From NCBI GenBank assembly GCA_004151065.3, contig NWUY0300005980.1, positions 32,466 through 56,514 of the forward strand: a stretch of DNA of 24,049 nucleotides, in the 5' to 3' direction. Below are positions 1 through 9,230 of this stretch, piece after piece. This DNA comes from Larix sibirica. Lineage: Eukaryota > Streptophyta > Pinopsida > Pinales > Pinaceae. Under the pieces are notes generated by a model, which had not been told where the DNA came from, did not search any database, and saw only the letters and a list, made by a program, of their open reading frames with translations. Positions within the stretch are counted from its first letter, which is position 1. Each line of letters opens with the position of its first letter. The position numbers were made by a program, and so were the translations under genes.

Positions 1-247
1 ATGGGCAGAACTGCCCCAGTCAGGTCGGCCCCATTAAGTAAAAAGTCATTTTTTTTACTAGTATAATTAGAGAGGTCACACCTCTCATTTGTTCACATAC
101 TCAACACAAGTTATTTCACTCTATGAGAGAGAAAAGTTCATTACTGCAGCTAGAGAAGGGTTTCTTAGGGCTACTACACTTGAAGAAGTTTCTCTTTCTA
201 TCTCTCTTTATTGATATCTGGATGTACACTAATATTTGAACTATTTA
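1..247 (+). mobile_element. Truncated LTR fragment (second copy of the Copia-type LTR)
   Basis: This segment aligns by eye with about 2068-2314 of the complete LTR downstream, in the same orientation. Shared landmarks are the 'tcggccc' repeats, 'actagtataa', 'cctctcattt', 'ctcaacacaag', 'aaaagttcatt', 'gagaaggg/c' and 'gatatct.gatgtac'. The TATA box has decayed to TATAATTA at 62-69. Homology stops close to an ambiguous base at 248, so the last 150 bases or so of the LTR (the U5 end) are missing. The copy begins before the window. It could be the 5' partner of the LTR at 1886 or an independent fragment; no gag-pol coding lies between them, so I cannot decide. Confidence 0.7.
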
Positions 248-248
248 N

Positions 249-1885
249 AAAAGTCTTCAACTGAACTGCGCTCAACTTCGCAGTCAAAAGTGCCTTACTT
301 GAGCCAGGCCCAAGACCACTTTAAAACAATTCACATTCATATGAATTCAAAAAATCCTTGATGGATGGAGATTAAATATTTTCAAAAGAGGACGTTGGCC
401 CAGTCTTGATGTGTCAATAAGTCAACCCACATTTGAGGTATCGATAGGTTGAAACATTGAGATTGATGACAATAGTTTGAAATTATATCTCAAAAAAAGG
501 GGGTCGATTGAGCTTTGATTGGATGCTTCAAAAGGAAAGGTAGGGACTATGATTGAGAGAAAAGCATTGGAGATGAGAATATCATCGTTCTTCTTTTCAA
601 CTATCAAAGAAAAGAATTTAAAAGACCCCAATTCAAAAACTTCTTTGTTAGTCATTTGTTAAAGTTTTTCTTTCCCATTCTCAAGGATGGGAACTTTTGA
701 ATCCTAGGACATTGACCTTCTTCATGCTATCCTTCTGTCATCAAGAAGTGGGGATACTAAGTTGCTAACCCCTTTTAGAACTTCCTACATTCATATTAAA
801 AAAAGTTCCAATGGGGTGACTTCACCAAGATTTGAAAGAGAACGAAGTATCACACGCAGGGCATTGACATCATGTCAGTGCATTAGGTCAGCGAGTTGTT
901 TTGTCCAATACAAAACAATGCTTGAAAAATGTTGTTGGGGAGGATAAGTTCATGCCTTCGAGGGTGATGATAGTGGCATTCAAAGCATCAAGGAACCAAA
1001 TGACTTAAGGACATCAGCCAAATTTGGAAGTTAGTAAATGATGCTTCAAAAAACCCTCTTGGGAAAATTTTATCCAATTCTCAAAAGTGGTACACCCTAG
1101 TGTGTTGAAAAGTGAGCTTTAAACTCGTTCAAAAGAAAGTTCAAAAAAAGGCATAGCTCTTCCTCTCCCTATTCGAAAAGGCATAGCTTCACAAATTTGA
1201 GAGGATCGAATTTAGGTTTGCTTGGAATGTATCCAACATTGAATGACATGCCAATTGTCTTGGGAACAAAGTCATCAACATATTGGCAATTTATAAAAGT
1301 ACAAACATTTGAAAGATAGAGAAGCATATCGATGCAAAAGAAAAAAATATACCAAATCCCATTAAAAAAGAATATGCAAGATGAAACATGGCTAACCTCA
1401 TGAAAAGTCATCATCAATGAAAAGCCTAGGTTAGATTATCCAATGAATCAAAACCAATGTGAGAAGAAAAACAGAAGTTGCTTAAATCCTAAAGTGAAAC
1501 AACAAAAGGGAAGCATGAGGGAACCAACACTTACATATGGGCTTGTTGAGGGACAAACAAAATAACAATACACTTGCATAATCCCAAGTAATCTTTGACT
1601 CCATAAGCAGTTTAGTGTGAGAAGTGGAAGTGGTGGTTAAATCTTCATACACAAATTCTATGGATTAAAACATAATCTTAGCTACTTGAGTTGTCTCCTC
1701 ATTATAAAATTGTAGCAATCTTTGCAAACCTGCTTGGGAAACTTAACATAGCATGCCTTCAAAAGAATAAAGAAAAAAAAATAACAATTTTAAATAGAAA
1801 CAACATAAATGGTCCAAGTTACAATATTGATCACATAACCTTTAAAGGTATGGTGTGTGATGAGTTTCCCTAAGTGTGGGCATAA
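249..1885. other. Unassigned AT-rich sequence between two LTR copies
   Basis: I see no coding region longer than about 80 codons with a recognisable domain on either strand, and none of the usual Copia landmarks (CCHC knuckle, integrase, RT or RNase H motifs). The last bases, 'taagtgtgggcataa' at 1871-1885, sit exactly where a polypurine tract should precede a 3' LTR and resemble a degenerate one. The stretch may therefore be the decayed interior of a non-autonomous element, or unrelated DNA. Confidence 0.4.
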
Positions 1886-2128
1886 TGTTGGAAATAATGT
1901 AACTTCGGAAGTTATTCTTATTGTATTTTATTATATTATTGTTGTACCTCCTTCGGGAGAAGCTGATGTATTTGATCCTGTAAAGATCATGAAAGAATCA
2001 ATGTAAACCTTGGGTTAGAATTACCTAAAGAAAATATTTAATAAATGTAATTTATATTCCTCCATGTCAAGTCGGCCCTGTTAGCCAGAGAAGTCGGCCC
2101 AGTTGAGGAAAAAGGTCAAACTGACTAG

Positions 2129-2136
2129 TATAAATA
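2129..2136 (+). promoter_or_regulatory. TATA box of the LTR promoter
   Basis: TATAAATA lies about 240 bases into the LTR and is followed about 30 bases later by the start of a C/T-rich leader ('cactcactcaacacaag'). This is the usual arrangement at the U3/R boundary of plant LTRs. The homologous position in the fragment at 62-69 has lost the consensus. Confidence 0.55.
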
Positions 2137-2426
2137 GAGGATGCGCTCCTCTCATTTGCACACTCACTCAACACAAGCAAGTTGATTCAAGAAGAGGAAA
2201 AGTTCATTGCTACAGTTAGAGAAGGCTTATTTGGGGTTGCTACTATTGGAGAAGTTTATCTTTCTCTCTCTTATTCGTGATATCTAGATGTACTTTGATC
2301 TCTGAACTGATTATCTCTATACGAAGGTTGTTGGGTTTTCTCCCTGTTGGGTTTCCCAGGATAAAATTTTGTGTCTATTGTTTCTGTGCTTGGTTATTCT
2401 TTTAGTGATCCTGTTTTATTATATGC

Positions 2427-2432
2427 AATAAA
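2427..2432 (+). promoter_or_regulatory. Possible polyadenylation signal in the LTR
   Basis: AATAAA occurs about 30 bases before the 3' end of the LTR. Plant poly(A) signals are loose, so this is only a candidate. Confidence 0.3.
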
Positions 2433-2463
2433 TTATACAACTAGAATTGTATAAAATCTAACA

Positions 2464-2985
2464 AAATCCACTTGGAACCACAAGCCCGATTGGAAGCTTC
2501 TTTTAAACTTCCCTTGATGATGCCCAATGAGGATGCTTGCATTTGAAATGTACAATATTTATCTTTCTTGTTGAGATCATTAGGGATTCATTTTGTTTTG
2601 TTTTCCATTTATGGGGATCTTTCACTATGGTGAAAGGCAAAAATGCTTGCATATTTTGCAAGTGAAACATTGAATTTGAGGGGCATTAATATTTGAGAGA
2701 TGCATAAACTTAAGCCCTACTTGGGAGGAAAATTAAACTCTCACGAAAGTGAGTAGTCTCTCTCTCTCTCTAACAAAAGGGCAACACCAAAAAACAAAAC
2801 AATAAAGTTTGTGTTTGCTTGTTTGTATATCTTTCATTTAGATTATAACTTCAAAAGGAAAATATCAATTCAAATTTTTCTTCCTTCCTAAGTTTAATTA
2901 GGCAATATGGGGACCTTGAAAAAAAATGACAATTATTCTCACATTTTGCATTTATTTTCTTGTGTTGTCTTTTTGTTTTGCTACA
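2464..2985. other. Non-coding sequence
   Basis: No open frame of note and no recognised element. It contains a short TC dinucleotide run (2757-2771) and T-rich stretches. Confidence 0.5.
2757..2771. repeat. (TC)n microsatellite
   Basis: Seven and a half uninterrupted TC units. Confidence 0.8.
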
Positions 2986-3385
2986 ACAATGACTCTCCTT
3001 CCCAAGCTATCCTTATCCTTTGAATTAGCCTCCCTCACCCTAACCTACAATGTAGAAATGTTGGTGTCCATTTGTTTCCATCCATTGTCAAAGTTGAGAT
3101 CCTAAGTTGTTTGGGTACCTTAAGAGCCTAGGTGAATAAATTATCCTTGCCTTAGTTTGAGTTGGTTACATCCTCACCGTTTTCTACAATGACTCTCCTT
3201 CCCAAGATATGCTTATCCTTTGCCTTGCCTCCTTCACCATAACCTTACAATGTACAAAACTTGATGTCCATAGGTTTCCATCCATTTGGATCAATCAATT
3301 GAGCTTGAAGTTGTTTGGGCACCTTCAAGAACTTAAGTAAATAAAATATCTTTGCCTTAGTTTGTATTTAATATCCTTTCCCTCT
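2986..3385 (+). repeat. Imperfect tandem duplication, period about 200 bp
   Basis: Two adjacent copies start at 2986 and 3186 with 'acaatgactctccttcccaa'. They share in order 'cttatcctttg', 'gcctcc.tcacc.taacct', 'acaatgta', 'gtttccatccatt', 'gttgtttggg.acctt' and 'ttgccttagtttg'. The copies differ by many substitutions and small indels, so the event is old. Neither copy has coding content that I can identify. Confidence 0.85.
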
Positions 3386-3857
3386 TTTCCATTTTTTGTG
3401 ATTTCACTTGAGATCAAGGCAACCTTTATTCCATGTACTCCATTGACTAAAAATCATTTAAATGTAAACAAACTCATTTTTGTACAAAACAAATTTGATG
3501 TCCTTGTAATCCGTCCGGTTGCTCGATGAAAAAACAAGAATTAAAAAGTCCACCATGAAAAAATTGTGAATTTAAAATCTAGCCACAATGTGATGTCTGG
3601 TAGATTAGAAGCAGCAAACATCTAAATGTAGAAGTGCTACCAATTAAGGGCTTGGTCCTCCGTATGAACTTTCACAACCCTATCTTACTTTTAATGGCTT
3701 TCTTATTCTTAAAGAAAACTTTGGTTATGCTATGGAAAAGTTATAATGTGGTCAATGTTAAATTTAAAAATTATCTAGATATGAAAGACCAACATTCCTT
3801 CCAAATTTGCATTGAGTTCGTAAAAGTTGGGTGAAGTTTAGATTGCACAACTCAGTC
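3386..3857. other. Non-coding sequence
   Basis: AT-rich, with no domain-bearing frame and no recognised repeat. The short open frame within it (3634-3834) shows no family resemblance. Confidence 0.4.
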
Positions 3858-3938
3858 CCTTCAATAAAATCAACCAAATCATGCAATGCAATCCTGTGCC
3901 TTCAATAAAATCAACCAAATCATGCAATGCAATCCTGT
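3858..3938 (+). repeat. Perfect tandem duplication, period 41 bp
   Basis: The 40-base unit beginning 'ccttcaataaaatcaacc' and ending 'gcaatgcaatcctgt' occurs at 3858-3897 and again, unchanged, at 3899-3938. The lack of differences points to a recent event, unlike the older duplications nearby. Confidence 0.95.
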
Positions 3939-4075
3939 TTTAGGAATATTGGGCTCTACCACCCCATTCAATGTAAATAAGTTAATCAAACATAACTATC
4001 ATGTTTCACGAATGTTGTGTTCTCCCATATCATGTATATGGACAAAATTAATCAGATTGAGTGCACCCTCAATGT

Positions 4076-4360
4076 CCCAAGTGTATAATATAAAATTATT
4101 TTTCCAATTTTTCAGTCTAAATTTTATCACTTTGCATAACAATGTCTAACTACTTTGGTCGAGAGTTGAAGTCTACCCCAAGCCCATATATAAACGTATA
4201 CACCTCATTGTGCACACTGAATATCCCAAGATCACCTCATTGTGCACACTGAACATCCCAAGAGTATAATGTAAATTTATTCTACATTTGTTTCATCTAA
4301 ATTTTTCACTTTGCATAACAATCCATGACTTTTCTAGCAAGAGTTCAAGTCTATCTCCTT
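4076..4360 (+). repeat. Imperfect direct duplication, period about 180 bp
   Basis: The segment from about 4076 ('tcccaagtgtataatataaa') recurs from about 4256 ('tcccaagagtataatgtaaa'). Both continue through 'tctaaattttnncactttgc', 'ataacaat' and 'gagttnaagtctaNc'. The copies are diverged. The 32-bp tandem repeat at 4201-4262 lies in the spacer and supplies extra copies of its left edge. Confidence 0.75.
4201..4262 (+). repeat. Tandem repeat, period 32 bp
   Basis: Two units, 'cacctcattgtgcacactga' plus 'ayatcccaagat/g', start at 4201 and 4233 and differ at about one base. A more distant third relative, 'gagtgcaccctcaatgtccc', precedes the copy at 4076. Confidence 0.85.
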
Positions 4361-5081
4361 ACAAACCACCAACAAATTATTTCAAGTTGTCAAATTTTGT
4401 CTACACAATGATGTAGTTGCTCCTCAAGGTTTGACATTCTATTTATAAAGGCCAAGCCAATAGCCCCGAACATTGCATATGATTATCATAATCTAAAACA
4501 CCATATCCAAATAAACAATAACTTATCTAGTAACAACTATCATCAGCAATGATCTTCACATGTTACCAGCACTATTTGACCACACTCCCTACTAGCAAAC
4601 ATATAAAATTACCAAGTCTTGTTACCTAAATAATATATATTGTTATCATTAGAAATACTTAAAAATAAAATAAAATCAATAAATTATTATTATAAATAAT
4701 TAAAAATAAAATAAAATTGTAACTATATATCAGGCAATGATATATACCAATACCACTTCTGTTTTTATGTTTGGATTCTTGAATTACTTGTAGAAACACA
4801 CATAACAGTATATGATGTTTTTTACAATCCAACACCCTATCAAAAGTTCAAAACCAAAACCATTGTCCAATATTCACCTAGAAGATACCCATATGAACAC
4901 CTTCAATGATATTAGGATTGGACGTGAAGGCAAGTAATTACCCTATTTTGCTCATCCATTTTATCAATGTTCTTCCCTGGCGATTTTAACTATCTTCGTG
5001 TGCATTTTTAATCAATTCATGCATTCTTACCACCCTTCAAACATATACATTCAGATTCAGATTTTTATGTCTACTAAATGA
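4361..5081. other. AT-rich non-coding sequence
   Basis: No coding signal. It holds two near-identical 'ttaaaaataaaataaaat' motifs around 4660 and 4700 in an A/T-rich tract. I see nothing else that can be named. Confidence 0.4.
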
Positions 5082-5168
5082 ATGTTGCTCAAGAATGAGT
5101 ATAGATGCATGCATTTACGTATTGGAGGTGCTAGCAATTTTTGGTTTCAAAGGTATACGATGAAGTTG
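5082..5168 (+). pseudogene. 5' half of a short open frame interrupted by LINE-A
   Basis: From an ATG at 5082 (the preceding in-frame codon is a stop) the frame is open for 29 codons up to and including the left target-site duplication, reading MLLKNEYRCM and ending NFWFQRYTMKL. After removal of LINE-A the same frame runs on from 11166 for 38 more codons to a TAA at 11280-11282. I do not recognise the protein. An open frame of 67 codons can arise by chance, so this is only suggestive of a broken host exon. Confidence 0.25.
5159..5168 (+). repeat. Left target-site duplication of LINE-A
   Basis: GATGAAGTTG at 5159-5168 is repeated exactly at 11156-11165, just after an A-rich end, while LINE coding lies in between. 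The match was found by inspection and not by exhaustive search. Confidence 0.6.
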
Positions 5169-5253
5169 TCGGAATTTCCATTGCTGATAAGAAGAACACG
5201 GCTAATGATGGTATTTTAATATGATTTGCATCAGATAATTTGGATCTTTTCGG

Positions 5254-5640
5254 ATGGAGGCCCTGAATAACCCTAGTCAGAACCTGCAAACCCTAGTTAA
5301 CCTAACCTGGTGGATTAAGCACGCATGGAATGAAGGTGGAGCTAGATCTTGTTGATTATAAGGCAGAGGATAATTCGAATCCCACACTTAGTATCTTTAT
5401 TTTGCCATTGTTGATTATGAGGCGGAGGATAATTCGAATCCTGCACTTAGTATCTTTATTTTGCAACAGGAGGTGGTGCACTGCTAATCATGTGTGGAGG
5501 GTTACAAGACGGCACTACAGAGTTCTCAGACAACTACCGTATTCAAGGCTGAGCTCTCTCAAGCGCCAATCAGTACGGTCATATCCCCTAAACAGTACTC
5601 CGACCACGAGTAGGATAAAAGACAACTAAAACTTCCCTCC
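5254..5640 (+). pseudogene. LINE-A ORF1, degenerate N-terminal part
   Basis: A frame opens at the ATG at 5254 (MEALNNPSQNLQTLVNL) and stops at 5353-5355, inside a 59-bp tandem duplication. Coding-like scraps then continue in other frames up to about 5600, for example a stretch reading TTVFKAELSQAPISTVISPK. The position and the 5' leader before it fit the start of an ORF1, but the N-terminal region of these proteins is poorly conserved, so the assignment rests mainly on location upstream of the DUF4283 segment. Confidence 0.45.
5349..5464 (+). repeat. Tandem duplication, period 59 bp, in LINE-A ORF1
   Basis: 'ttgttgattat' followed by 'aaggcagagga' or 'gaggcggagga', 'taattcgaatcc', 'cacttagtatctttattttg' occurs at 5349-5407 and again at 5408-5464. 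The copies differ at about four positions. A period of 59 is not a multiple of three, so the duplication shifts any frame through it. Confidence 0.9.
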
Positions 5641-5712
5641 TTGTCCAGCGAATTTTTAACAAAAACCGGTCAAAATTGCTATTTCCGCAATTTTGTGATT
5701 TGAGCAATCGAT

Positions 5713-6210
5713 TTGCCTGTCCACCAGTCCACAGTATCATTTGTTAAAGAGGCGCAGCCATCCATAGACTTACACTCATATAGCACGATTTCTGCTAGCG
5801 ATGAGATAGGTACAGTACCAGATATAGGGATTCTACCTCCCCAAGTTTCCCTTTATGACGATGCCTCAGAACCCGTTTCTTTATTTGTAGAATTGCCCCA
5901 GGAGATAGAGCTTGAAAACCAGTTTGAGGACCCTTTTGAGCGAGCCTCTCCTATCTTTGATGACAATGCAGACCTCGTGAAATTAGGTATGGCGAGTGCT
6001 CCTGTTTTTCAGGAATACAACCTCTTTAATAGATTACTTGGTCTAGACTTAATGGGAAGGGATTCCCCTTCCATTGGTCCTTCAGGGCAGGGGAAACAGT
6101 TGGTGGGACAATCTGGTCAATCAAAAGGGCCAAGCCGACAGAAAAGGGTGATAAAAAAGAGAGAAGCCCCACTTCGCCTTATTGTAGGTGAAGATATTGG
6201 GGTAACCTAA
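5713..6210 (+). pseudogene. 165-codon open frame in LINE-A ORF1 region, no domain recognised
   Basis: An unbroken frame of 165 codons starts at a TTG and so has no genuine start. The first half is acidic (LPQEIELENQFEDPFERA). The second half is a Gly/Ser/Gln-rich linker followed by a basic patch (QKRVIKKREAPLR). Composition of this kind is common in the tails of LINE ORF1 proteins after the zinc knuckle, yet here it lies before the DUF4283 domain. It may be a long N-terminal extension, a displaced ORF1 tail or captured sequence. It is the longest intact frame in LINE-A, which is notable given how broken the rest is. Confidence 0.5.
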
Positions 6211-6212
6211 TA

Positions 6213-6670
6213 ATGGATTTTCTCAGTCTGACATTATTGGGTCGTTTCTATGGTATTCAACTGGTGGAACCAACCCTAAGGCTTTGGATTGAAGCGCAAT
6301 GGGTACCCCTCATTTCCTGTCTTCCAAAGATTTTTATGCTAGCGAGGGGATGTATTGGTTTCAAATTCCAAAATGAGGCAGATGCAGCAATTCCTATCCT
6401 TCAACGGAAATGGGCATGGCGATCGAACTAGCACTCTGAAACTTTGGCACCCTTGCTTTCATCCACATCGTGAACAGGCAAAAGGTCATCCCGTATGGGT
6501 AAAGCTCCCAGGTCTCCCGCTAGAATTTTGGAGCGAACGACATCCTTACAGCCATGGGTAAGCTTCTCTTGATTGACCCCTCATATAAATACAGCTCATC
6601 GCGCTCAATTGCAAAATTATGGTACTTATGGACCTCAAAGAGGGACTGGCGAAATCAATTGATTGATTGA
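6213..6670 (+). pseudogene. LINE-A ORF1, DUF4283 (Gag-like) domain, frameshifted
   Basis: DUF4283 landmarks appear in order: LLGRFYG, then LRLWIEAQWVPL, GCIGFKFQNEADA, the frameshifted continuation TLKLWHPCFHP, PVWVKLPGLPLEFWSE and AMGKLLLIDPSY, and then VLMDLKEGLAKSID. The domain is the nucleic-acid-binding part of plant LINE ORF1 proteins. At least two frameshifts and one stop break it. The CCHC zinc knuckle that should follow within about 40 residues is absent: the sequence passes directly to endonuclease coding at about 6680. Confidence 0.8.
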
Positions 6671-6679
6671 CCCTTAAAT

Positions 6680-7345
6680 GTTTGGTAGCAAAAGTAAAGA
6701 TAGATATCATGGATATCATTCTTCTGCAGGAAACAATGTGCTTAAGCCTTGCAGCCATCGACAATGTCAAGAGCGAGCTAAAAGGCTAGGAATTTTGTGG
6801 CACGGATGCCTCTGGTCTCTCGGGGGGTCTATTGATAGGGTGGAGAACCCAAGAATTTGGGCTTCTCATCAGTTATGCTATCGATGGAGGTATGCTTGTC
6901 AAGTTACAGGGCACACTGGCTTTCCCGCCCTTATCCATCCTTAATGTTTATGGGCCTTATTCACATAAGCAGGAGTTTTGAACCCAAGTTTTTGATTCTC
7001 TGGGCATGGAGGATGAACACTTGATCATGGGAGGGGATATGAATTCCACGCTTTCCAAAAGAGAAGTGGAAGTGTGGTGCTCAGCTCCAAGGACAGACCC
7101 TGTCGCTAACTACATTCATCACAAAATGGAGGAATATCATTGATCCCCTCCCAGCTATCCTAAATCCCACATGGACGAATAACAAGATGAGTGACACTGC
7201 AATTGCTAAACGTCCAGACCGTTTTATGATCTCCGAGCCGCTGTACAACCTAGCCCCAATTTTCCAGTCGTGGGTTTCCCAGGGGGGATGTTCCGACCAC
7301 CATCTTGTCATCATAATGATTGCCTCTAGAGATCCCAAGCCGCCT
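6680..7345 (+). pseudogene. LINE-A ORF2, endonuclease domain, frameshifted
   Basis: The motifs of an exonuclease-endonuclease-phosphatase (APE-like) LINE endonuclease, which nicks the target DNA, are visible in order across several frames. They are DIILLQET (catalytic Glu), SGLSGGLLIGW, ILNVYGPYSHKQEF, GGDMN (7030-7044), IAKRPDRFMIS and CSDHHLV (Ser-Asp-His at 7292-7300). The catalytic residues survive, but the frame changes at least three times and a stop lies in the middle. The first 30 or so residues of a typical domain ('SWNVRGL...') are missing because of the deletion that joins ORF1 to this point. Confidence 0.88.
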
Positions 7346-7865
7346 TCACCCTTTAAATTCAACCCAGCTTGGTTGGCAAATGAAAATTTCAAGCTAGTTA
7401 TCTCAAAATGGAAAGGTTTTGATGAGATCTCAACCTTAGCCCAAGTCAACAATTTGCAAACTCCCTTAAATCTCTTAAAAAAGTTGTTAAAGACTAGGTT
7501 CGTTAACATAAGAGATCAAGACCTGGCTGACATTGAAGCTTCAATCTAGCTGCTACCAGCTAACTTGCCTCAGGAACCAGTCCAACAAGAAACTCTGGAG
7601 CGTATTCGTGAGCTGGAATTCCAGAAGGCCAAATTGCTGAGAGACAAAGAAGTTGAGAGAAGGATGAAAAGCAAGGCTACTTGGCTGGCGTTAGTGGATA
7701 ACAATACAATGTACTTCCACAAGATGGCAAAATATCGGCAAAACATCAACACCATATGGGAATTGCAAGGGCTCAATGGATTATCTAGGCATGGCTTTTC
7801 CAACCTAGCGGAGCTTGGGCTCCATCATTTCTCAAACATTTACACACAGAGATCGAGGCCCACAT
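7346..7865 (+). pseudogene. LINE-A ORF2, linker between endonuclease and RT
   Basis: One frame covers this stretch apart from a single in-frame TAG at 7547-7549. It reads through FKFNPAWLANENF, then charged helices (TLERIRELEFQKAKLL), then ATWLALVDNNTMYFHKMAKY, which matches the conserved 'W...gD.NT.fFH..a..R' signature just upstream of RT in plant LINEs. A frameshift near 7860 leads into the next segment. Confidence 0.82.
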
Positions 7866-8533
7866 AGCAGAGGTGGTGAGAACTTACAAGGATTTTCCTA
7901 GCCTTATTTCCCAGGAAGCGGATCAAACCTTTGCCACTCCAGTCACCTTAGAGGAACTGGAAGGGGTTATCAGTAAATTCAAAAAAGACAAAAGTCTCGG
8001 GCCGGACACTCTTTTAAGGGTTCCTCAATCTCATGGGAGCAAAGATCCTAAGGGTAGTGGAGGAGGTCAAACAGTCTGGTTAGGTGCACCTGTCTTTCAA
8101 TTCTACTTTCATCGCCCTCATTCCTAAAATAGACAACCCTTTGGACTTTGGTGACTTCAGGCCAATCTCGCTCTACAACTCCATCTACAAGATTATCTCG
8201 AAGACTTACAGAAAAACTCAAGCCGCTCCTCTCGAGAATCATAAGCCAAAAACAGTTTTCCTTCTAAAGGACAGGCACATTCAGGATGCTATTGAGGCAG
8301 CACAGAAATGCATGCATAGTATGAAAACGCTAAAGTGTTCGGGCATAATCATTAAGCTCGGCCTATCGAAAGCTTTTGATTGAGTAAGCTGGCTCTACCT
8401 CAAAATGCTCCTAATTCTTATTGGTTTCGATATTTTAAATGTCCATTGCATAATGGGCTCTCTCCTCCGTCTCCTATGCTATCATAATTAATGGCTATGC
8501 TACCCACTTCTTTACCCCTTCTCGCGGAATTTG

Positions 8534-8935
8534 TCAATGATGTCCCTTATCCCCTTATATTTTCTTGCTAGTAATAGAAGGTCTTACCAGGCTTCTTCTT
8601 GAAGCCAAATCCTCCTGCAGTATTCGAGGTTATCTTTCGGGGGTGGTCTTACCGTTACTCGGGGGTGATCTTAGCGTTACTCATTTGCTTTTGTTGATGA
8701 CATCGTCCTTATATCAAATGGTTCTCTCCATGAAGGAAAAACAATATCAATGATGTCCCTTATCCCCTTATATTTCTTGCTAGTAATAGAAGGTCTTACC
8801 AGGCTTCTTCTTGAAGCCAAATCCTCCTGCAGCATTCAAGGTTATCTTTCGGGGGTGGTCTTACCGTTACTCATTTGCTTTTGTTGATGACATCGTCCTT
8901 ATATCAAATGGTTCTCTCCATGAAGGAAAAACAAT
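8534..8935 (+). repeat. Tandem duplication of the RT active-site segment, period 213 bp
   Basis: 'tcaatgatgtcccttatccc' starts at 8534 and again at 8747. Both copies run on nearly identically to 'catgaaggaaaaacaat'. Copy 1 is longer by a 22-bp internal tandem repeat and one T. The unit includes the block before motif C and motif C itself, so two FVDD signatures lie 190 bp apart. High identity between copies implies a recent event compared with the general decay of the element. Confidence 0.95.
8638..8681 (+). repeat. 22-bp tandem repeat nested in copy 1
   Basis: 'cgggggtggtcttaccgtta' plus 'ct' at 8638-8659 is followed by 'cgggggtgatcttagcgtta' plus 'ct' at 8660-8681, with two differences. 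Copy 2 of the larger duplication has one such unit. The 22-bp step therefore arose in copy 1 after the 213-bp event, or was lost from copy 2. Confidence 0.9.
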
Positions 8936-9230
8936 CTCTTCGATCCTTCAATTGTTTTGTAAAACATACAATATGGTGATTAATGAAGACAAGGTAGTCG
9001 TTTATTTCCTTAATTTGGAAGATCCTCTCATAGAACATCTACAAACCATCTTCCACTTCCGAGGGGGTGATCTGTCTGTGGGTCCCAAATATTTGGGTTT
9101 TATCCTAGCCAAATTTTTATCACAAGAACAATTGGCAATGGCTAATAGCCATATTAGAGATTCGGGTTCAACTCCAGTGCAATCATTGGCTCTCCAAGGG
9201 GGGGGGGGTTTGGTTTGGTAAATCGGTGCT

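Larger units (their letters stand above)
1886..2463 (+). mobile_element. Complete Copia-type LTR (solo or 3' LTR), 578 bp
   Basis: It starts with TGTTGGA and ends with TCTAACA, an imperfect inverted terminal repeat with the TG...CA ends expected of an LTR. Inside are a TATA box (TATAAATA, 2129-2136), a TC-rich leader, an AATAAA signal (2427-2432) and a short palindrome AACTTCGGAAGTT (1901-1913). The flanking five bases differ (cataa on the left, aaatc on the right), so there is no clean target-site duplication. The right flank does not begin with the TGG expected of a primer-binding site. Together with the purine-rich left flank this favours a 3' LTR or an old solo LTR over a 5' LTR. Confidence 0.8.
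7840..9230 (+). pseudogene. LINE-A ORF2, reverse transcriptase domain, broken and internally duplicated
   Basis: Recognisable RT blocks in order: VTLEELEGVISKFKKDKSLG, NSTFIALIPKIDNPLDFG and DFRPISLYNSIYKII; motif A KLGLSKAFD; the partly duplicated 'PLSPYIFLLVIEGLTRLL' block; motif C FVDDIVLIS (8690-8701 and 8880-8891); then MVINEDK and PKYLGF. In motif A the first Asp of the usual K-hydrophobic-D-x-x-KA-[FY]-D pattern is a Gly (codon 8360-8362), and a TGA follows the motif at 8381-8383. Several frameshifts add to this. The two motif C copies come from a 213-bp tandem duplication. The enzyme cannot be active. Confidence 0.9.

Noticed and set aside
2464-2485. Primer-binding site after the LTR
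   Set aside because: The sequence after the LTR starts aaatccac and lacks the TGG complementary to a tRNA 3' end, so a 5' LTR assignment is not supported.
5330-5629. 99-codon plus-strand open frame as a gene
   Set aside because: It runs through both units of a 59-bp duplication in a shifted frame, is Arg-rich without any motif, and overlaps degenerate LINE ORF1.
7081-7509. 142-codon minus-strand open frame
   Set aside because: It is the antisense shadow of the LINE-A endonuclease and linker, whose motifs are clear on the plus strand.
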